Assembly: GCF_002887815.1 (NCBI RefSeq)
Contig: NZ_PDHO01000009.1
Location: forward strand, 62,001 to 126,000
DNA length: 64,000 nucleotides
Direction of reading: 5' to 3'
Source: Mycobacterium sp. ENV421
GTDB lineage: Bacteria; Actinomycetota; Actinomycetes; Mycobacteriales; Mycobacteriaceae
The position numbers and the translations under genes are program-made. Of this stretch, positions 40,413-49,223 are shown one piece after another. Position 1 is the stretch's first letter, and the number at the start of each line of letters is the position of its first letter. The notes below the pieces were generated by a model, which made no database searches, was not told the origin of the DNA, and saw nothing but the letters and a program-made list of their open reading frames with translations.

Positions 40413-41107
40413 CAGTGATACGACCTGCGTTCGTCGGGCGGCGGAATCTGGGCGCCGTGGTACTCGACCGGCACACCGCCCAGCGGATAGTCCTTGCGTT
40501 GTGGGTGTCCCACCCAGTCATCGGGCATCTCGATCCGGGTCAGACCGGGATGCTCGTCGAAGACGATGCCGAAGAAGTCATACGTCTCACGCTCATGCCA
40601 GTCGACCGTCGGGTACACCGAAAACAACGACGGCACATGCGGATCGGAGTCGGGGCAGGCCACCTCCACCTGCACCCGGCGGTTGTGCGTGATCGACAGC
40701 AGCGGGTAGAACGCGTGCAGCTCCCGGCCCGCATCCTGCGGGTAGTGCACACCTGAAACCCCGCAACACAATTCGAAGCGCAACCGCTCGTCGTCGCGTA
40801 ACGCCCGGGCGACGGTCAGCAGGTGTGCACGGCGGACCTCGATGGTGAGCTGGTTGCGGAAGACGATGATGCGCTCGACGGCCGCACCGAATTCGTCGTC
40901 GCCCAGTACCTCGGCCAATCGGTCGACCACGTCGTCGAAATAACCACCATAGGGCCGTGGTGTGCTGCCGGGCAGGGCGACTTCGCGGACGAGTCGGCCA
41001 TACCCGGAGGTGTCGCCACTGCCACTGATGCCGAACATGCCTCGGCGCACACCGATGACCTCGCCGCCACTGTCTGTCGCCGGGTCGCTTCGCTCCTGAT
41101 CGCTCAC
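40412..41107 (-). CDS. nuoC: NADH dehydrogenase I subunit C
   Basis: 231 residues from GTG 41107, overlapping the nuoB stop as GTGA. The 30-kDa subunit signature [18 protein letters not shown] and the terminal [13 protein letters not shown] are present. The first 40 residues (acidic, then Gly/Ser-rich with [17 protein letters not shown]) form an N-terminal extension typical of actinobacterial NuoC. Confidence 0.96.
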   Translation of the reverse strand: MSDQERSDPATDSGGEVIGVRRGMFGISGSGDTSGYGRLVREVALPGSTPRPYGGYFDDVVDRLAEVLGDDEFGAAVERIIVFRNQLTIEVRRAHLLTVARALRDDERLRFELCCGVSGVHYPQDAGRELHAFYPLLSITHNRRVQVEVACPDSDPHVPSLFSVYPTVDWHERETYDFFGIVFDEHPGLTRIEMPDDWVGHPQRKDYPLGGVPVEYHGAQIPPPDERRSYH

Positions 41108-41658
41108 CGCAGCAGACCCTTGAGCTCCAAGGTGGTCGGCGCGGCCAGCGCGGCCTTTTCGGCGGCGGCGACGGCCTCGGCGCGGTGCACCCCCAACGGC
41201 ATCTCGGCGATCTTGGCGTGCAACGCCAAGATCGCGTTCAACAACATCTCCGGCCGCGGCGGGCACCCGGGGAGATAGATGTCCACCGGCACCACGTGAT
41301 CCACCCCTTGGACCACCGCGTAGTTGTTGAACATGCCGCCGCTGGAGGCGCACACCCCCATGGCCAGCACCCACTTGGGTTCGGCCATCTGGTCATACAC
41401 CTGCCGTAGCACCGGCGCCATCTTCTGCGACACTCGGCCGGCCACGATCATCAGATCGGCCTGCCGGGGTGTGGCCGAAAACCGCTCCATGCCAAACCGG
41501 GCGATATCGAATCGCGGACCCGCCGTCGCCATCATCTCGATGGCACAACACGCCAACCCGAACGTCGCCGGCCACAACGACCCCTTGCGCACGAACCCGG
41601 CGACCTTCTCCACCGTCGACAGCAGAATGCCGCCCGGCAGCTGCTCTTCTAATCCCAT
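41104..41658 (-). CDS. nuoB: NADH dehydrogenase I subunit B
   Basis: 184 residues from ATG 41658, overlapping nuoA by ten bases. N2 cluster ligands: adjacent Cys37-Cys38, Cys103 and Cys132 ([25 protein letters not shown]). This is the terminal iron-sulfur cluster that reduces menaquinone. Confidence 0.97.
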   Translation of the reverse strand: MGLEEQLPGGILLSTVEKVAGFVRKGSLWPATFGLACCAIEMMATAGPRFDIARFGMERFSATPRQADLMIVAGRVSQKMAPVLRQVYDQMAEPKWVLAMGVCASSGGMFNNYAVVQGVDHVVPVDIYLPGCPPRPEMLLNAILALHAKIAEMPLGVHRAEAVAAAEKAALAAPTTLELKGLLR

Positions 41659-42008
41659 TCCAGACCGCCCCGGCGCCACACGTACCCGTACGCGACGAAC
41701 ACCGTCGCCATGAAGATCAGCATCTCCACCAGCGCGAACGTCCCCAACGAATCGAAGGAGACCGCCCACGGATACAAGAACACGATCTCGATGTCGAAGA
41801 CGATGAACAACATCGCGGTCAGGTAGTACTTGATCGGGAAGCGCTGACCAGCCGACTCTCCGGCCACCGGTTCGATACCGCACTCGTAGGCTTCCAGCTT
41901 GGCCCGGTTGAACCGCCGCGGACCGATCACCAATGCGATCACCACCGACACGATCGCGAACGCGGCCGCGATGACACCCAACACCAGGATGGGCAGATAC
42001 AAATTCAT
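41649..42008 (-). CDS. nuoA: NADH dehydrogenase I subunit A
   Basis: 119 residues; ATG 42008, with GGAG some 12 bases upstream. Three membrane helices, the conserved loop [22 protein letters not shown] after helix 1, and [13 protein letters not shown] in helix 2. First gene of the 14-gene operon; nearly all junctions overlap or are shorter than 12 bases, so the operon is one transcriptional unit. Confidence 0.97.
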   Translation of the reverse strand: MNLYLPILVLGVIAAAFAIVSVVIALVIGPRRFNRAKLEAYECGIEPVAGESAGQRFPIKYYLTAMLFIVFDIEIVFLYPWAVSFDSLGTFALVEMLIFMATVFVAYGYVWRRGGLEWD

Positions 42009-42054
42009 AGAGCTGTGTCACTCCTCGCTGGGCTGGAGATGTGAGCTACGACAC

Positions 42055-42083
42055 AGCCTAGCGATCTTGAGACTCGCTGTCGC
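42055..42083 (-). promoter_or_regulatory. Candidate sigma-A-type promoter for nuoA-N
   Basis: Read on the minus strand: -35 GCGACA (42083-42078), a 17-base spacer, and -10 TAGGCT (42060-42055), which fits the mycobacterial TANNNT pattern. The start point would leave a leader of about 40 bases to ATG 42008. Confidence 0.4.
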
Positions 42084-42167
42084 GATTTCGTTAGGATGGC
42101 TTGAATAGCTGAGCGCGGTCCATCTCTGGTCGAGAGGGCAAGGGCGACAGCGTATTTGGCGTTTAAG

Positions 42168-42572
42168 TCACTGCACGGATGTGCGCAGCAAACCCACGAC
42201 CGCCTCGCCGAGTCGCACCGGGTCGATTGGGTGAGGCACCGCAGCCTCGGCGCGCGACCAGTTGGCCAGCCACGCATCGTCGGATCGGCCGGTCAGCACC
42301 AGCACCGGCGGGCAGTCGTCGATCTCGTCTTTGAGTTGTTTGGCAATGCCCATCCCGCCGACGGGCGCCGCCTCGCCGTCGAGGATCACCAGATCAAATC
42401 CGCCGGCGTCCATCAGCTGGATCACCATCGGTCCGGTCGCCACGTCGGTGTAAATGAGATCCGGGAGTTCGGGGTGGACGCGCTTCCCCAGAGCCAGGCG
42501 CACCTCATCACGGGTGCGCGCGTTGCTGCTGTAGACCAGCACGTGGAGGGGCTGTTCGCCCGGGCGAGACAC
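42168..42572 (-). CDS. Orphan degenerate response-regulator receiver, Rv3143-like
   Basis: 134 residues, a receiver domain alone with no output domain. The phospho-acceptor Asp65 is present (LVILDGEAAP), but the N-terminal acidic pair is replaced by SSN (15-17) and the conserved Lys by His114 (AAVPHPIDP). Mg-dependent phosphorylation is therefore doubtful. It lies just upstream of nuoA on the same strand, the place of orphan regulator Rv3143 in M. tuberculosis. I infer a protein-interaction role linked to respiration; no direct DNA binding is expected. Confidence 0.85.
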   Translation of the reverse strand: MSRPGEQPLHVLVYSSNARTRDEVRLALGKRVHPELPDLIYTDVATGPMVIQLMDAGGFDLVILDGEAAPVGGMGIAKQLKDEIDDCPPVLVLTGRSDDAWLANWSRAEAAVPHPIDPVRLGEAVVGLLRTSVQ

Positions 42573-42645
42573 GCAGCCGATGCTACTGCCGCATCTGTGA
42601 TTTCGGCGCGGAAACGTTCGCTGGGCGAACGAACGCGCGCCCAGG

Positions 42646-43176
42646 TCACTCTTTGGCGAAGACGACGTCGGCCAGCAGGGTGGTGGTCGGGGGCATCATC
42701 CCGATCATGTTGCCGCTGACACCGAGTTCGGTGCGGTCGACCGTCGCCGTGGTGGTCAGCTGCACAGAGCCGTCACCGAGCGGGGTGATCGTGACCGACA
42801 GCGGCAGTGCAGTGCTGACTCCTCGGACGGTGAGCGTGGCGGTGAGACCGGCCGTGTCCGCGCCGGTGGGTTCCAGCCCGGTCACCTCGACGCGGATCTC
42901 GGGATGGTTCTCGACGTCGAAGAAGTCGGCCGAGCGCAGATGTTCGTCACGCTTTCCGATGCCCGTCTTCAGCGACGACGCACCGATCTCCAGCCGCCCC
43001 GACACCGCGCCGTTCGCGCCGACCTGCCCGGTGCCGCTCACATCGCCGAATGTGCCGGTGACGGTGGCCAACCCCCAGAACGTCTTGTTCTTGAACCGCA
43101 CCGAGGAGCGCGCGGGAACCAGTTGCCACACTCCGGCGGCCCCGGGGTCGTTGAGTAACGCGTGCAGTGCGGACAT
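42646..43176 (-). CDS. YceI-family lipocalin-like protein
   Basis: 176 residues. YceI pattern: VWQLVPARSSVRFKNKTFWG, FGDVSGTG, SSLKTGIGKRDEHLRSADFFDVENHPE and a terminal MMPPTTTLLADVVF. The family binds amphiphilic or isoprenoid ligands in a beta-barrel. No signal peptide, so it is cytoplasmic. Last gene of the TetR-FadE-phosphotransferase operon; 15 bases after the SnoaL-like gene. Confidence 0.85.
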   Translation of the reverse strand: MSALHALLNDPGAAGVWQLVPARSSVRFKNKTFWGLATVTGTFGDVSGTGQVGANGAVSGRLEIGASSLKTGIGKRDEHLRSADFFDVENHPEIRVEVTGLEPTGADTAGLTATLTVRGVSTALPLSVTITPLGDGSVQLTTTATVDRTELGVSGNMIGMMPPTTTLLADVVFAKE

Positions 43177-43191
43177 GTGATGTGCCTTCTC

Positions 43192-43575
43192 TCAGGACAG
43201 CAGCGGTGCCAGGTCGGCGGGATCGAGGTATTCGTCGATTCGCCGGATGAGGCCGTCGTCTCCGACTTTCACGATCAGGCATACCCGCAAGGCCACGTCT
43301 TCACCGCGGGTGTTGGTGCACCGCAGAATGTGCTGCTGGACGAATCCGCCGTCGAACACCTGCCGGTCGAGCACGTCGTAGTGCCGGTAGGTGGTGGCGC
43401 CGACGTACCACCGGATCACCTTGAGAGCGCGCGTCTTGTCGCTGTCGCGCTCATCGCCGGTGTGCCAGACGGTGACATCGTCGGCCCACAGCTCCGCCAC
43501 CGCGGCGACATCGCCCTGCGTGATCGCGGCGAACAGCCGGTCGGCGGCCTGCAGGATCTGGCTTTCGGTGGTCAT
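43192..43575 (-). CDS. SnoaL-like NTF2-fold protein
   Basis: 127 residues from ATG 43575 (MTTESQILQAADRLF), overlapping the DUF6285 stop by four bases. The cone fold is indicated by ITQGDVAAVAELWADDVTVWHTGD and the C-terminal DGLIRRIDEYLDPADL. Members are ketosteroid-isomerase-like enzymes or binding proteins. Substrate unknown. Confidence 0.78.
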   Translation of the reverse strand: MTTESQILQAADRLFAAITQGDVAAVAELWADDVTVWHTGDERDSDKTRALKVIRWYVGATTYRHYDVLDRQVFDGGFVQQHILRCTNTRGEDVALRVCLIVKVGDDGLIRRIDEYLDPADLAPLLS

Positions 43576-43928
43576 GCCGGTGAACCGCCCTCGGGTGAGT
43601 CGTATCCGGGGTGGGCGATGGCCACCCGGTGCTTGACCACGGCGCGAAGGCACCTCATCACCTCATCGTCGCGGCCGTCGAGGTCCCCGGCGCGGATCGC
43701 CGCGGCCAGTGCGGCTTCGTCCCGATAGCCGAGTCCCTCGAGTGCGGCCTGCGGTTCGGCGGCGGTCTCGTCGAGCAACTCACGTTCCACGGTGCGCAAG
43801 ACGTTGACCGCGACCAGGGCGTGGAAATTGACCGACCCGGTGGTGCTGGACCGGACGTCACCGGCGAGGAATTCGGCGACGGCAGCGACGAGTTCGGCGG
43901 CGGTGGGCCGTCCGTTGAGTCCGGTCAC
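43572..43928 (-). CDS. DUF6285 protein
   Basis: 118 residues from GTG 43928, overlapping the phosphotransferase stop (GTGA). It is a compact helical protein beginning with a GRPTAAELVAAVAEFL run, then NFHALVAVNVLRTVERELL and CLRAVVKHRVAIAHPGY. In actinobacteria this small protein usually follows an APH-fold phosphotransferase and an acyl-CoA dehydrogenase, exactly as here, so it probably works with them. Molecular role unknown. Confidence 0.72.
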   Translation of the reverse strand: MTGLNGRPTAAELVAAVAEFLAGDVRSSTTGSVNFHALVAVNVLRTVERELLDETAAEPQAALEGLGYRDEAALAAAIRAGDLDGRDDEVMRCLRAVVKHRVAIAHPGYDSPEGGSPA

Positions 43929-44896
43929 GAGGCGCCCTCCAGTAGGTCGAGAACATCCCATTCTGTCTCGCAGACCCGCCGGCCGATCGCGGCCAGCTCG
44001 ACCGACCGGGTCTGGCCGCTCAGGTGCCGTTCGGCCTGGAAACGGCAGATTACTCCCCAGCGAAGGGTGGCCAGCACCAGCCACCACCGCAACGTCGCGC
44101 GGTCGACGGGCGCGCCGCCGGCCTCCTCATATGCCGCGACGAAATCGTCGATGCTGCCCAGACCGCCGGCCGCCATGCTGGACGGGGCGCCGAACCGCCA
44201 GGCCCGAATGCAGAACCAGGCGAGGTCTTCGTAGATCTCGCCGATGTGGACCAGTTCCCAGTCCAGGACGGCCGCCAGGTCCGAACCGTCCACGATGAGG
44301 TTGCCCATCCGGAAATCGCCGTGCACAAGCCGCAGCGGCGACGGCGGCGGCCGGTGGGCCTCCAACCATCGGAACGCCCACTCGAATGTCGCTGTGGTGT
44401 CGCCCATTTCGTCGAGGCGCTGGTGCCACTCCGTCATCTGGTCCTGCTCGGCCAGCCCGGGCGCGTCGGCCGCGCCACGGTGAATCGCCGCCAGCGCCTG
44501 TGCGCACTGCCGCAGCAGCTTCGCCCGGCCGTCGTCGTCGAGGTGGCGCTGGATACGGCGCACGATGGTCTCGCCGGCGATCTCACCGCAGATCAGAAAC
44601 GGATTGCCCAGCTGCTCAACGGAATCGGACGCAACCAGGATGTCGGGCACCGGCGCACCGGCCGCGGCGGCGGCCGCCTGGACGGCTGCCTCCAGTTCCA
44701 TTCCGGCGTGGACGTCATCCGGCGGCCCGGTGCGCAGAATCAGTGCACGGCGCGCCGATCCGGTCACCGCGTCGAACGCCCAGGTGGTGCGGCTGGCCCC
44801 ACCGGTCAGCGCGCGCAAGTTGTCCACGTCGGTCTGCGGACCGAGCAGCGGGCGCAACACGTCGGCCAGATCCGCGGCCAGTGTCTCGGCGGCCAC
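43925..44896 (-). CDS. APH-fold phosphotransferase family protein
   Basis: 323 residues from GTG 44896, one base after the dehydrogenase stop. Catalytic loop LVHGDFRMGNLIV and metal-site LDWELVHIGEIYEDLAWFCIRAW are intact, unlike the WGD variant at 22393. The N-lobe ALTGGASRTTWAF binds ATP. Paired with an acyl-CoA dehydrogenase, such proteins are related to the ACAD10/11 kinases that phosphorylate 4-hydroxyacyl-CoAs, so I infer a similar role in breakdown of hydroxylated acids. Antibiotic resistance is unlikely from context. Confidence 0.85.
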   Translation of the reverse strand: MAAETLAADLADVLRPLLGPQTDVDNLRALTGGASRTTWAFDAVTGSARRALILRTGPPDDVHAGMELEAAVQAAAAAAGAPVPDILVASDSVEQLGNPFLICGEIAGETIVRRIQRHLDDDGRAKLLRQCAQALAAIHRGAADAPGLAEQDQMTEWHQRLDEMGDTTATFEWAFRWLEAHRPPPSPLRLVHGDFRMGNLIVDGSDLAAVLDWELVHIGEIYEDLAWFCIRAWRFGAPSSMAAGGLGSIDDFVAAYEEAGGAPVDRATLRWWLVLATLRWGVICRFQAERHLSGQTRSVELAAIGRRVCETEWDVLDLLEGAS

Positions 44897-44897
44897 G

Positions 44898-46142
44898 TCA
44901 GCGAGCCGGCTTGCCGAACTTGAACATCCGCTGGGCCACGCGACGCATCTGGATCTCCTCGGCGCCCTCGGTGATGCGGTACCGGCGGTGGTGCCGGTAA
45001 ATGTGCTCGAACGGTTCGTGGCGGCTGTAGCCGACTCCGCCGTGCACCTGCATGGCCCGGTCGGCCGCCTCGCACACCAACCGGTTGGCGCGGTAGTTGG
45101 CCATCGACACCTTGTCGGACACCTCGAGGTGATGGTTGCGGTCGAGTTCGGTAGCCGCGTAGCGCACCAGCAGCCGCACCATCTGGGCCTCGGTCTGCAG
45201 CTCGACCAGCGGCCACTGGACGGCCTGGTTGACTGCCAGCGGCTTGCCGAACGTCACCCGCTTGCCCGCATAGTCGACGGCGCGGTCGATGCAGTACTGG
45301 GCGGCACCGAGGCTGCTTGCCGCTTGCCGAATCCTGTTCTCGTGCAGGAAGGTCTGGGCGACCTCAAGACCGTGGTCCACTTCGCCGAGGACGGCATCGG
45401 CGGGGATCCGCACGTCGCGCAGAACGACCTCGGCGTGGTCGGTGGGCATGTTGAACGTCCACCAGTAGTACGGCACCTCGAACCCGTCCGCGTCGCACGG
45501 AACAAGGAACGCGGTAATGCCACGCGCCTGCCCGGCCTCGCCGGAGGTGCGCGCGAAGACCAGGTCGTGGGTGGCGCGGTGCACACCGGTGTTCCACCGC
45601 TTGTTGCCGTTGATCACCCAGTCGTCACCGTCGCGAACGGCGCGGGTCTCCAGCCAGGTGGCGTCCGAGCCGTGGTCGGGTTCGGTCAGTCCGAATGCCA
45701 TGGACCGGGTGCCGGTCAGCATCGCCTCGATCCACTCGCTCTTCTGATCGTCGGTGCCGAACCGGTCCATCATGATGACCTGTGGGAAGTTCCCGACGAT
45801 CGACGACTCGTCCTGAAGATCGTTGTGCAGACCAAGTCCCTTGTGCGCCAGATGTTCCCGAATCACCGCCATATCGAGATTGGTGCCATCCCGGCCGCCG
45901 AATTTCGACGGCAGGCCGTACCGCAACCACCCCGCTTTGTCGGCTCGCCGGCGCATCTCGTCGAGCAGATCCTCCCACTCCCGACGAGGGATACCGCCGT
46001 TCTCGACATCGGTGCGGGCAAACTCGCGACGCTGATCGAAGTACTGGATGTGTTCACGCTCGAGGGGCTTGATCTCGGCTTCGATGAACGCATCCATTTC
46101 GTCCAGCAGAGTCGTAAGATGTTCGGGCAGAGAGAAATCCAC
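44898..46142 (-). CDS. Acyl-CoA dehydrogenase (FadE), ACAD10/11-like context
   Basis: 414 residues from GTG 46142, with AGGAG upstream. FAD/acyl-CoA domains: FGLTEPDHGSDATWLETRA, RWNTGVHRATHD, AVDYAGKRVTFGKPLAVNQAV split by helices, and the catalytic Glu region ITEGAEEIQMRRVAQ. The pairing with a phosphotransferase resembles eukaryotic ACAD10/11, where phosphorylation and dehydrogenation together remove a hydroxyl. It starts 17 bases after the TetR stop, which likely controls it. Confidence 0.88.
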   Translation of the reverse strand: MDFSLPEHLTTLLDEMDAFIEAEIKPLEREHIQYFDQRREFARTDVENGGIPRREWEDLLDEMRRRADKAGWLRYGLPSKFGGRDGTNLDMAVIREHLAHKGLGLHNDLQDESSIVGNFPQVIMMDRFGTDDQKSEWIEAMLTGTRSMAFGLTEPDHGSDATWLETRAVRDGDDWVINGNKRWNTGVHRATHDLVFARTSGEAGQARGITAFLVPCDADGFEVPYYWWTFNMPTDHAEVVLRDVRIPADAVLGEVDHGLEVAQTFLHENRIRQAASSLGAAQYCIDRAVDYAGKRVTFGKPLAVNQAVQWPLVELQTEAQMVRLLVRYAATELDRNHHLEVSDKVSMANYRANRLVCEAADRAMQVHGGVGYSRHEPFEHIYRHHRRYRITEGAEEIQMRRVAQRMFKFGKPAR

Positions 46143-46159
46143 GCTGATCTCCTAATCAA

Positions 46160-46819
46160 TCAAAAGCCGTAGAGCGTTTTTTTCCAAATAGTAGACAGGG
46201 TCGCCACGGCGTCGTCGTCCGACAGGCGCAGACCCAGGCCCGCGCTGTCGGGACGCAGGCACACGGTGGTGAACTGTTCGAACAACAGCGCGATCGCCAA
46301 GGCGGTGTGCTCGGGTTGCAGGCCGGCCGCGTACCCGTGTTCCTGGGCGCGCAGCACCGACGCGGCGACGATGTCGATGCCGAACTGACGGAACTGGTTC
46401 TGCAGGGCGGCGAACCGGGGTTCGGTGGCGGCGAGTTGGTCGACAGCGACCATGACGCCGATGCTCTGCTTGAACATGTCCCAATAGGCGCTGACGACGG
46501 TCACGAAAAAGTGGGTGTCGTCCGGGGATTCCGGGAGGTGCAGTCGCAGACCGGACGGCAGCACGACGTCGTGCAGGAACGAACCTGCCAATGCGGCCAA
46601 CAGGTCCTCTTTGTCGTCGTAGTAGCGGTAGAACACCGCGGGGGATCTACCCGCGGCCGACGTGATGTCGACCAGGGTGGTGCCGTGGAAACCCCGTTCG
46701 GCAAACAGTTTTCGGGCGGCGTCCTCGATGGCTTGGCGGGTTTGGCGCCCCTTGGAGCTCAGTTCGCGCGGGCCGTCGGCGGCCCCGTCCGCTTTGCGCG
46801 AACGGCTGGACGGTTCCAT
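46160..46819 (-). CDS. TetR-family regulator of the FadE/phosphotransferase operon
   Basis: 219 residues. Helix-turn-helix: QAIEDAARKLFAERGFHGTT, LVDITSAAGRSPAVFYRYY and DDKEDLLAALAG. The charged 25-residue N-terminus is a DNA-arm type extension. First gene of a minus-strand operon ending at the YceI gene. Its own promoter carries an inverted repeat that recurs before the dioxygenase operon at 52.8 kb, so it probably represses both. Confidence 0.87.
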   Translation of the reverse strand: MEPSSRSRKADGAADGPRELSSKGRQTRQAIEDAARKLFAERGFHGTTLVDITSAAGRSPAVFYRYYDDKEDLLAALAGSFLHDVVLPSGLRLHLPESPDDTHFFVTVVSAYWDMFKQSIGVMVAVDQLAATEPRFAALQNQFRQFGIDIVAASVLRAQEHGYAAGLQPEHTALAIALLFEQFTTVCLRPDSAGLGLRLSDDDAVATLSTIWKKTLYGF

Positions 46820-46845
46820 GGGCTGGCCCCCGTGCTTTCGGAAGG

Positions 46846-46887
46846 GAAACTAAAGCTGACGTTACTTTTCGTTTTGACGGTTGGCAA
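46846..46887 (-). promoter_or_regulatory. tetR promoter with overlapping operator (site A)
   Basis: Minus-strand promoter: -35 TTGCCA (46887-46882), 17-base spacer, -10 TAACGT (46864-46859). Overlapping the -10 is an imperfect inverted repeat: GAAACTAA at 46846-46853 and TTACTTTT at 46862-46869, eight bases apart, 6 of 8 pairs. See site B at 52815 for the near-identical copy. Confidence 0.6.
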
Positions 46888-47041
46888 GACCTCTCGCGAC
46901 GGCGAATTTCGAGCTGACCTGCCCCAACGCCACTCCTGGCAACGACAACTTGACATCGTTGCGTACTCTTACGAGTGGTCGGGGAGGCTCTTGAGCAAAT
47001 GGAGCTGCACGAATGTCAGCCGAAAAGTCAAAGGCCCTTCC

Positions 47042-47923
47042 TTGTCACACCCAGCAAGCACCACCTCACACCTGAAGCCGCACTTCGAGGACGTTCAGTC
47101 GCACTACGACCTGTCCGACGACTTCTTCCGGCTCTTCCTCGATCCGACGCAGACCTACAGCTGCGCCTACTTCGAGCGCGACGATCTGACGCTGCAGGAG
47201 GCGCAGCTCGCCAAGATCGATCTGTCGCTCGGCAAGTTGGGGCTGGAGCCCGGAATGACCCTGCTGGACGTCGGCTGCGGCTGGGGCGCCACGATGCGCC
47301 GTGCGATCGAGAAGTATGACGTCAACGTCGTCGGCCTGACCCTGAGCCGCAATCAGCAGGCTCACGCCGAACGCGCGTTCGCCGAGATGGACACGCCGCG
47401 CAGCCGCCGCGTCCTGCTCTGCGGCTGGGAGCAGTTCGACGAACCGGTGGATCGGATCGTGTCGATCGGGGCCTTCGAGCACTTCGGGGCGGACCGTTAC
47501 AACGCGTTCTTCGACTTCGCCTACGACGTCCTGCCCGACGACGGCGTGATGATGCTGCACTCCATCATGCAGATCCCGCGGGCCGAGATGGAGGCACGCG
47601 GGCTGCCCATCACGATGAGCCTGCTGCGATTTTTCAAGTTCATCTCGGTAGAGATCTTCCCCGGCGGCCACCTGCCGACCCGCGAGATCGTCCAGGACCT
47701 GGCCGGCAAGGCCGGCTTCATAACCGAACGTGTCCAATCGCTGGAACAGCACTATGCAAAGACCCTCGATTTGTGGGCGGCCGCACTCGAGGCACGCCGG
47801 GATGACGCGATCGCGATCCAGTCCGAAGAGGTCTACGAGCGCTACATGAAGTACCTGACCGGTTGCGCGGACCTGTTCCGCAACCACTACACCGACGTCT
47901 GCCAATTCACCCTGAGTAAGTAG
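47042..47923 (+). CDS. Cyclopropane/methoxy-mycolic acid synthase family methyltransferase
   Basis: 293 residues from TTG 47042, preceded by AAAGG; TTG 46991 is an alternative. Family hallmarks: HYDLSDDFFRLFLDP, TYSCAYFE, SAM motif LLDVGCGWGATMRRAIE, GLTLSRNQ, SIGAFEHFG and EIFPGGHLP, with the C-terminus YTDVCQFTLSK resembling CmaA2 and UmaA. It modifies double bonds of mycolic acid chains carried on AcpM (methylation or cyclopropanation). Which paralogue it is cannot be settled here. An ATG at 47013 in another frame reads like a natural mycolate-synthase start, so the 5' end deserves care. Divergent from the TetR. Confidence 0.9.
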   Translation: MSHPASTTSHLKPHFEDVQSHYDLSDDFFRLFLDPTQTYSCAYFERDDLTLQEAQLAKIDLSLGKLGLEPGMTLLDVGCGWGATMRRAIEKYDVNVVGLTLSRNQQAHAERAFAEMDTPRSRRVLLCGWEQFDEPVDRIVSIGAFEHFGADRYNAFFDFAYDVLPDDGVMMLHSIMQIPRAEMEARGLPITMSLLRFFKFISVEIFPGGHLPTREIVQDLAGKAGFITERVQSLEQHYAKTLDLWAAALEARRDDAIAIQSEEVYERYMKYLTGCADLFRNHYTDVCQFTLSK

Positions 47924-47937
47924 CGCGGCGGCTCAGC

Positions 47938-48303
47938 TCACCACTGACTCGCACGCCACTTGTCGAGCGCTCGGCGGTCCCGCTTCGTCGGTCGGCCGGC
48001 TCCGCGATCACGCGCCGCCACCGGCACGGCCGGAACACTCGGCGGCTTGGGCGTGCGGTCCAGGTAGCAGGTGACGGCGTCGGCGGCCCCGACCCGCTTG
48101 GCGATAACCCGGACGACCTCGACGATCCTCGTCGTGTCGCCGACGCGTGCGCGCACCTCGTCACCGGGGGAGATGGTCGTCGAGGGCTTGGCCAACCGGT
48201 CGTTGACCCGGACGTGACCGCCTCGGCACGCCGCGGCGGCATCCGGGCGGGTCTTCGCCAGCCTGACCGCCCACAGCCACCGATCCACCCGAGTCGATTC
48301 CAT
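47938..48303 (-). CDS. S4-domain RNA-binding protein (Hsp15-like)
   Basis: 121 residues. S4 domain at the N-terminus: RVDRWLWAVRLAKTR, then GGHVRVNDRLAKPS, followed by a basic C-terminus GRPTKRDRRALDKWRA. Hsp15-type proteins bind 50S subunits with stalled peptidyl-tRNA. It lies 14 bases after the HMG-CoA-lyase-like gene and is the last gene on that transcript, with no functional link I can see. Confidence 0.88.
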   Translation of the reverse strand: MESTRVDRWLWAVRLAKTRPDAAAACRGGHVRVNDRLAKPSTTISPGDEVRARVGDTTRIVEVVRVIAKRVGAADAVTCYLDRTPKPPSVPAVPVAARDRGAGRPTKRDRRALDKWRASQW

Positions 48304-48317
48304 GAGGCGGTGTCAGC

Positions 48318-49223
48318 TCAGCTCAGTATCCGGTCGCCGGCGCGCAGCAGTGCGCTGGGCAGATCGTGGCCGACCACCGACCTCGCGACGGCTGCCGCGC
48401 TGATCGCCGCAGGCAGGTCGATGTCGACACCGATTCCGCTGTCGCGCAACAGGTAAACGAGATCCTCGGTGGCGATGTTGCCGCTCGCCCCCGGCGCGAA
48501 CGGGCAGCCGCCCAGCCCACCCACCGACGAGTCGAGCCGCGTCACGCCGGCGGCGACCGCCGCGTACGCGCTGGCCAACCCGGCGCCGCGGGTGTTGTGG
48601 AAGTGAGCACCCAGCGGCAGATCGCCGATGCGGGGCTTCACCTGAGTCATCAGCGCGGTGACCCGGCCCGGCGTGGTGGTGCCGATGGTGTCGGCGATGG
48701 CCAGCCGGTCCGCACCGAATTCGCAAGCGGCGTCGACGATGTCGAGGACACGCTGCGGCGGGGTCGGCCCGTCGAAGGGGCAGTCCCAGGCGGTGGCGAT
48801 GATGACCTCGACGCTGACTCCCGAGTCGTGGGCGATCGCGACGATATCGGCGATCTGCGCGGTGGCGTCCGCGCTGCTGCGGCCGACGTTGGCGTGACTG
48901 TGGGCGTCGGCCGCCGACACCACGTACTCAACGGAACGCAGCCCGGCGGCGATGGCCCGCTTGGCGCCGTTCGGACTGGCCACCAGGGCAGAGAATTCGA
49001 TGTCGGGGTAGTCGCCGAGATGGGCGGCCAGCTCCGGCGCGTCGGCCAGGGCGGGCACCTTCGACGGCGATACGAAGGCCGTCGCCTCCACCTCCCGTAC
49101 TCCGGTGGCGGCGATCGCCGCGAGCAATTCGAGCTTGGCGGACAACGGAATCGGATCTTCGATCTGCAGGCCGTCGCGCAGGGCGACCTCGCGGATCGTG
49201 ACGTGGCCGGGCAGCTGGCTCAT
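48318..49223 (-). CDS. Hydroxymethylglutaryl-CoA lyase family protein
   Basis: 301 residues. DRE-TIM barrel with REVALRDGLQ, metal-binding HFHNTRG and the lyase signature VGGLGGCPFAPGASGN (active-site Cys). The reaction is cleavage of 3-hydroxy-3-methylglutaryl-CoA, or a related 3-hydroxyacyl-CoA, to acetoacetate or pyruvate-type products plus acetyl-CoA. Start overlaps the CoA-transferase stop by four bases. Relevant to leucine or aromatic catabolism in this operon. Confidence 0.9.
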   Translation of the reverse strand: MSQLPGHVTIREVALRDGLQIEDPIPLSAKLELLAAIAATGVREVEATAFVSPSKVPALADAPELAAHLGDYPDIEFSALVASPNGAKRAIAAGLRSVEYVVSAADAHSHANVGRSSADATAQIADIVAIAHDSGVSVEVIIATAWDCPFDGPTPPQRVLDIVDAACEFGADRLAIADTIGTTTPGRVTALMTQVKPRIGDLPLGAHFHNTRGAGLASAYAAVAAGVTRLDSSVGGLGGCPFAPGASGNIATEDLVYLLRDSGIGVDIDLPAAISAAAVARSVVGHDLPSALLRAGDRILS

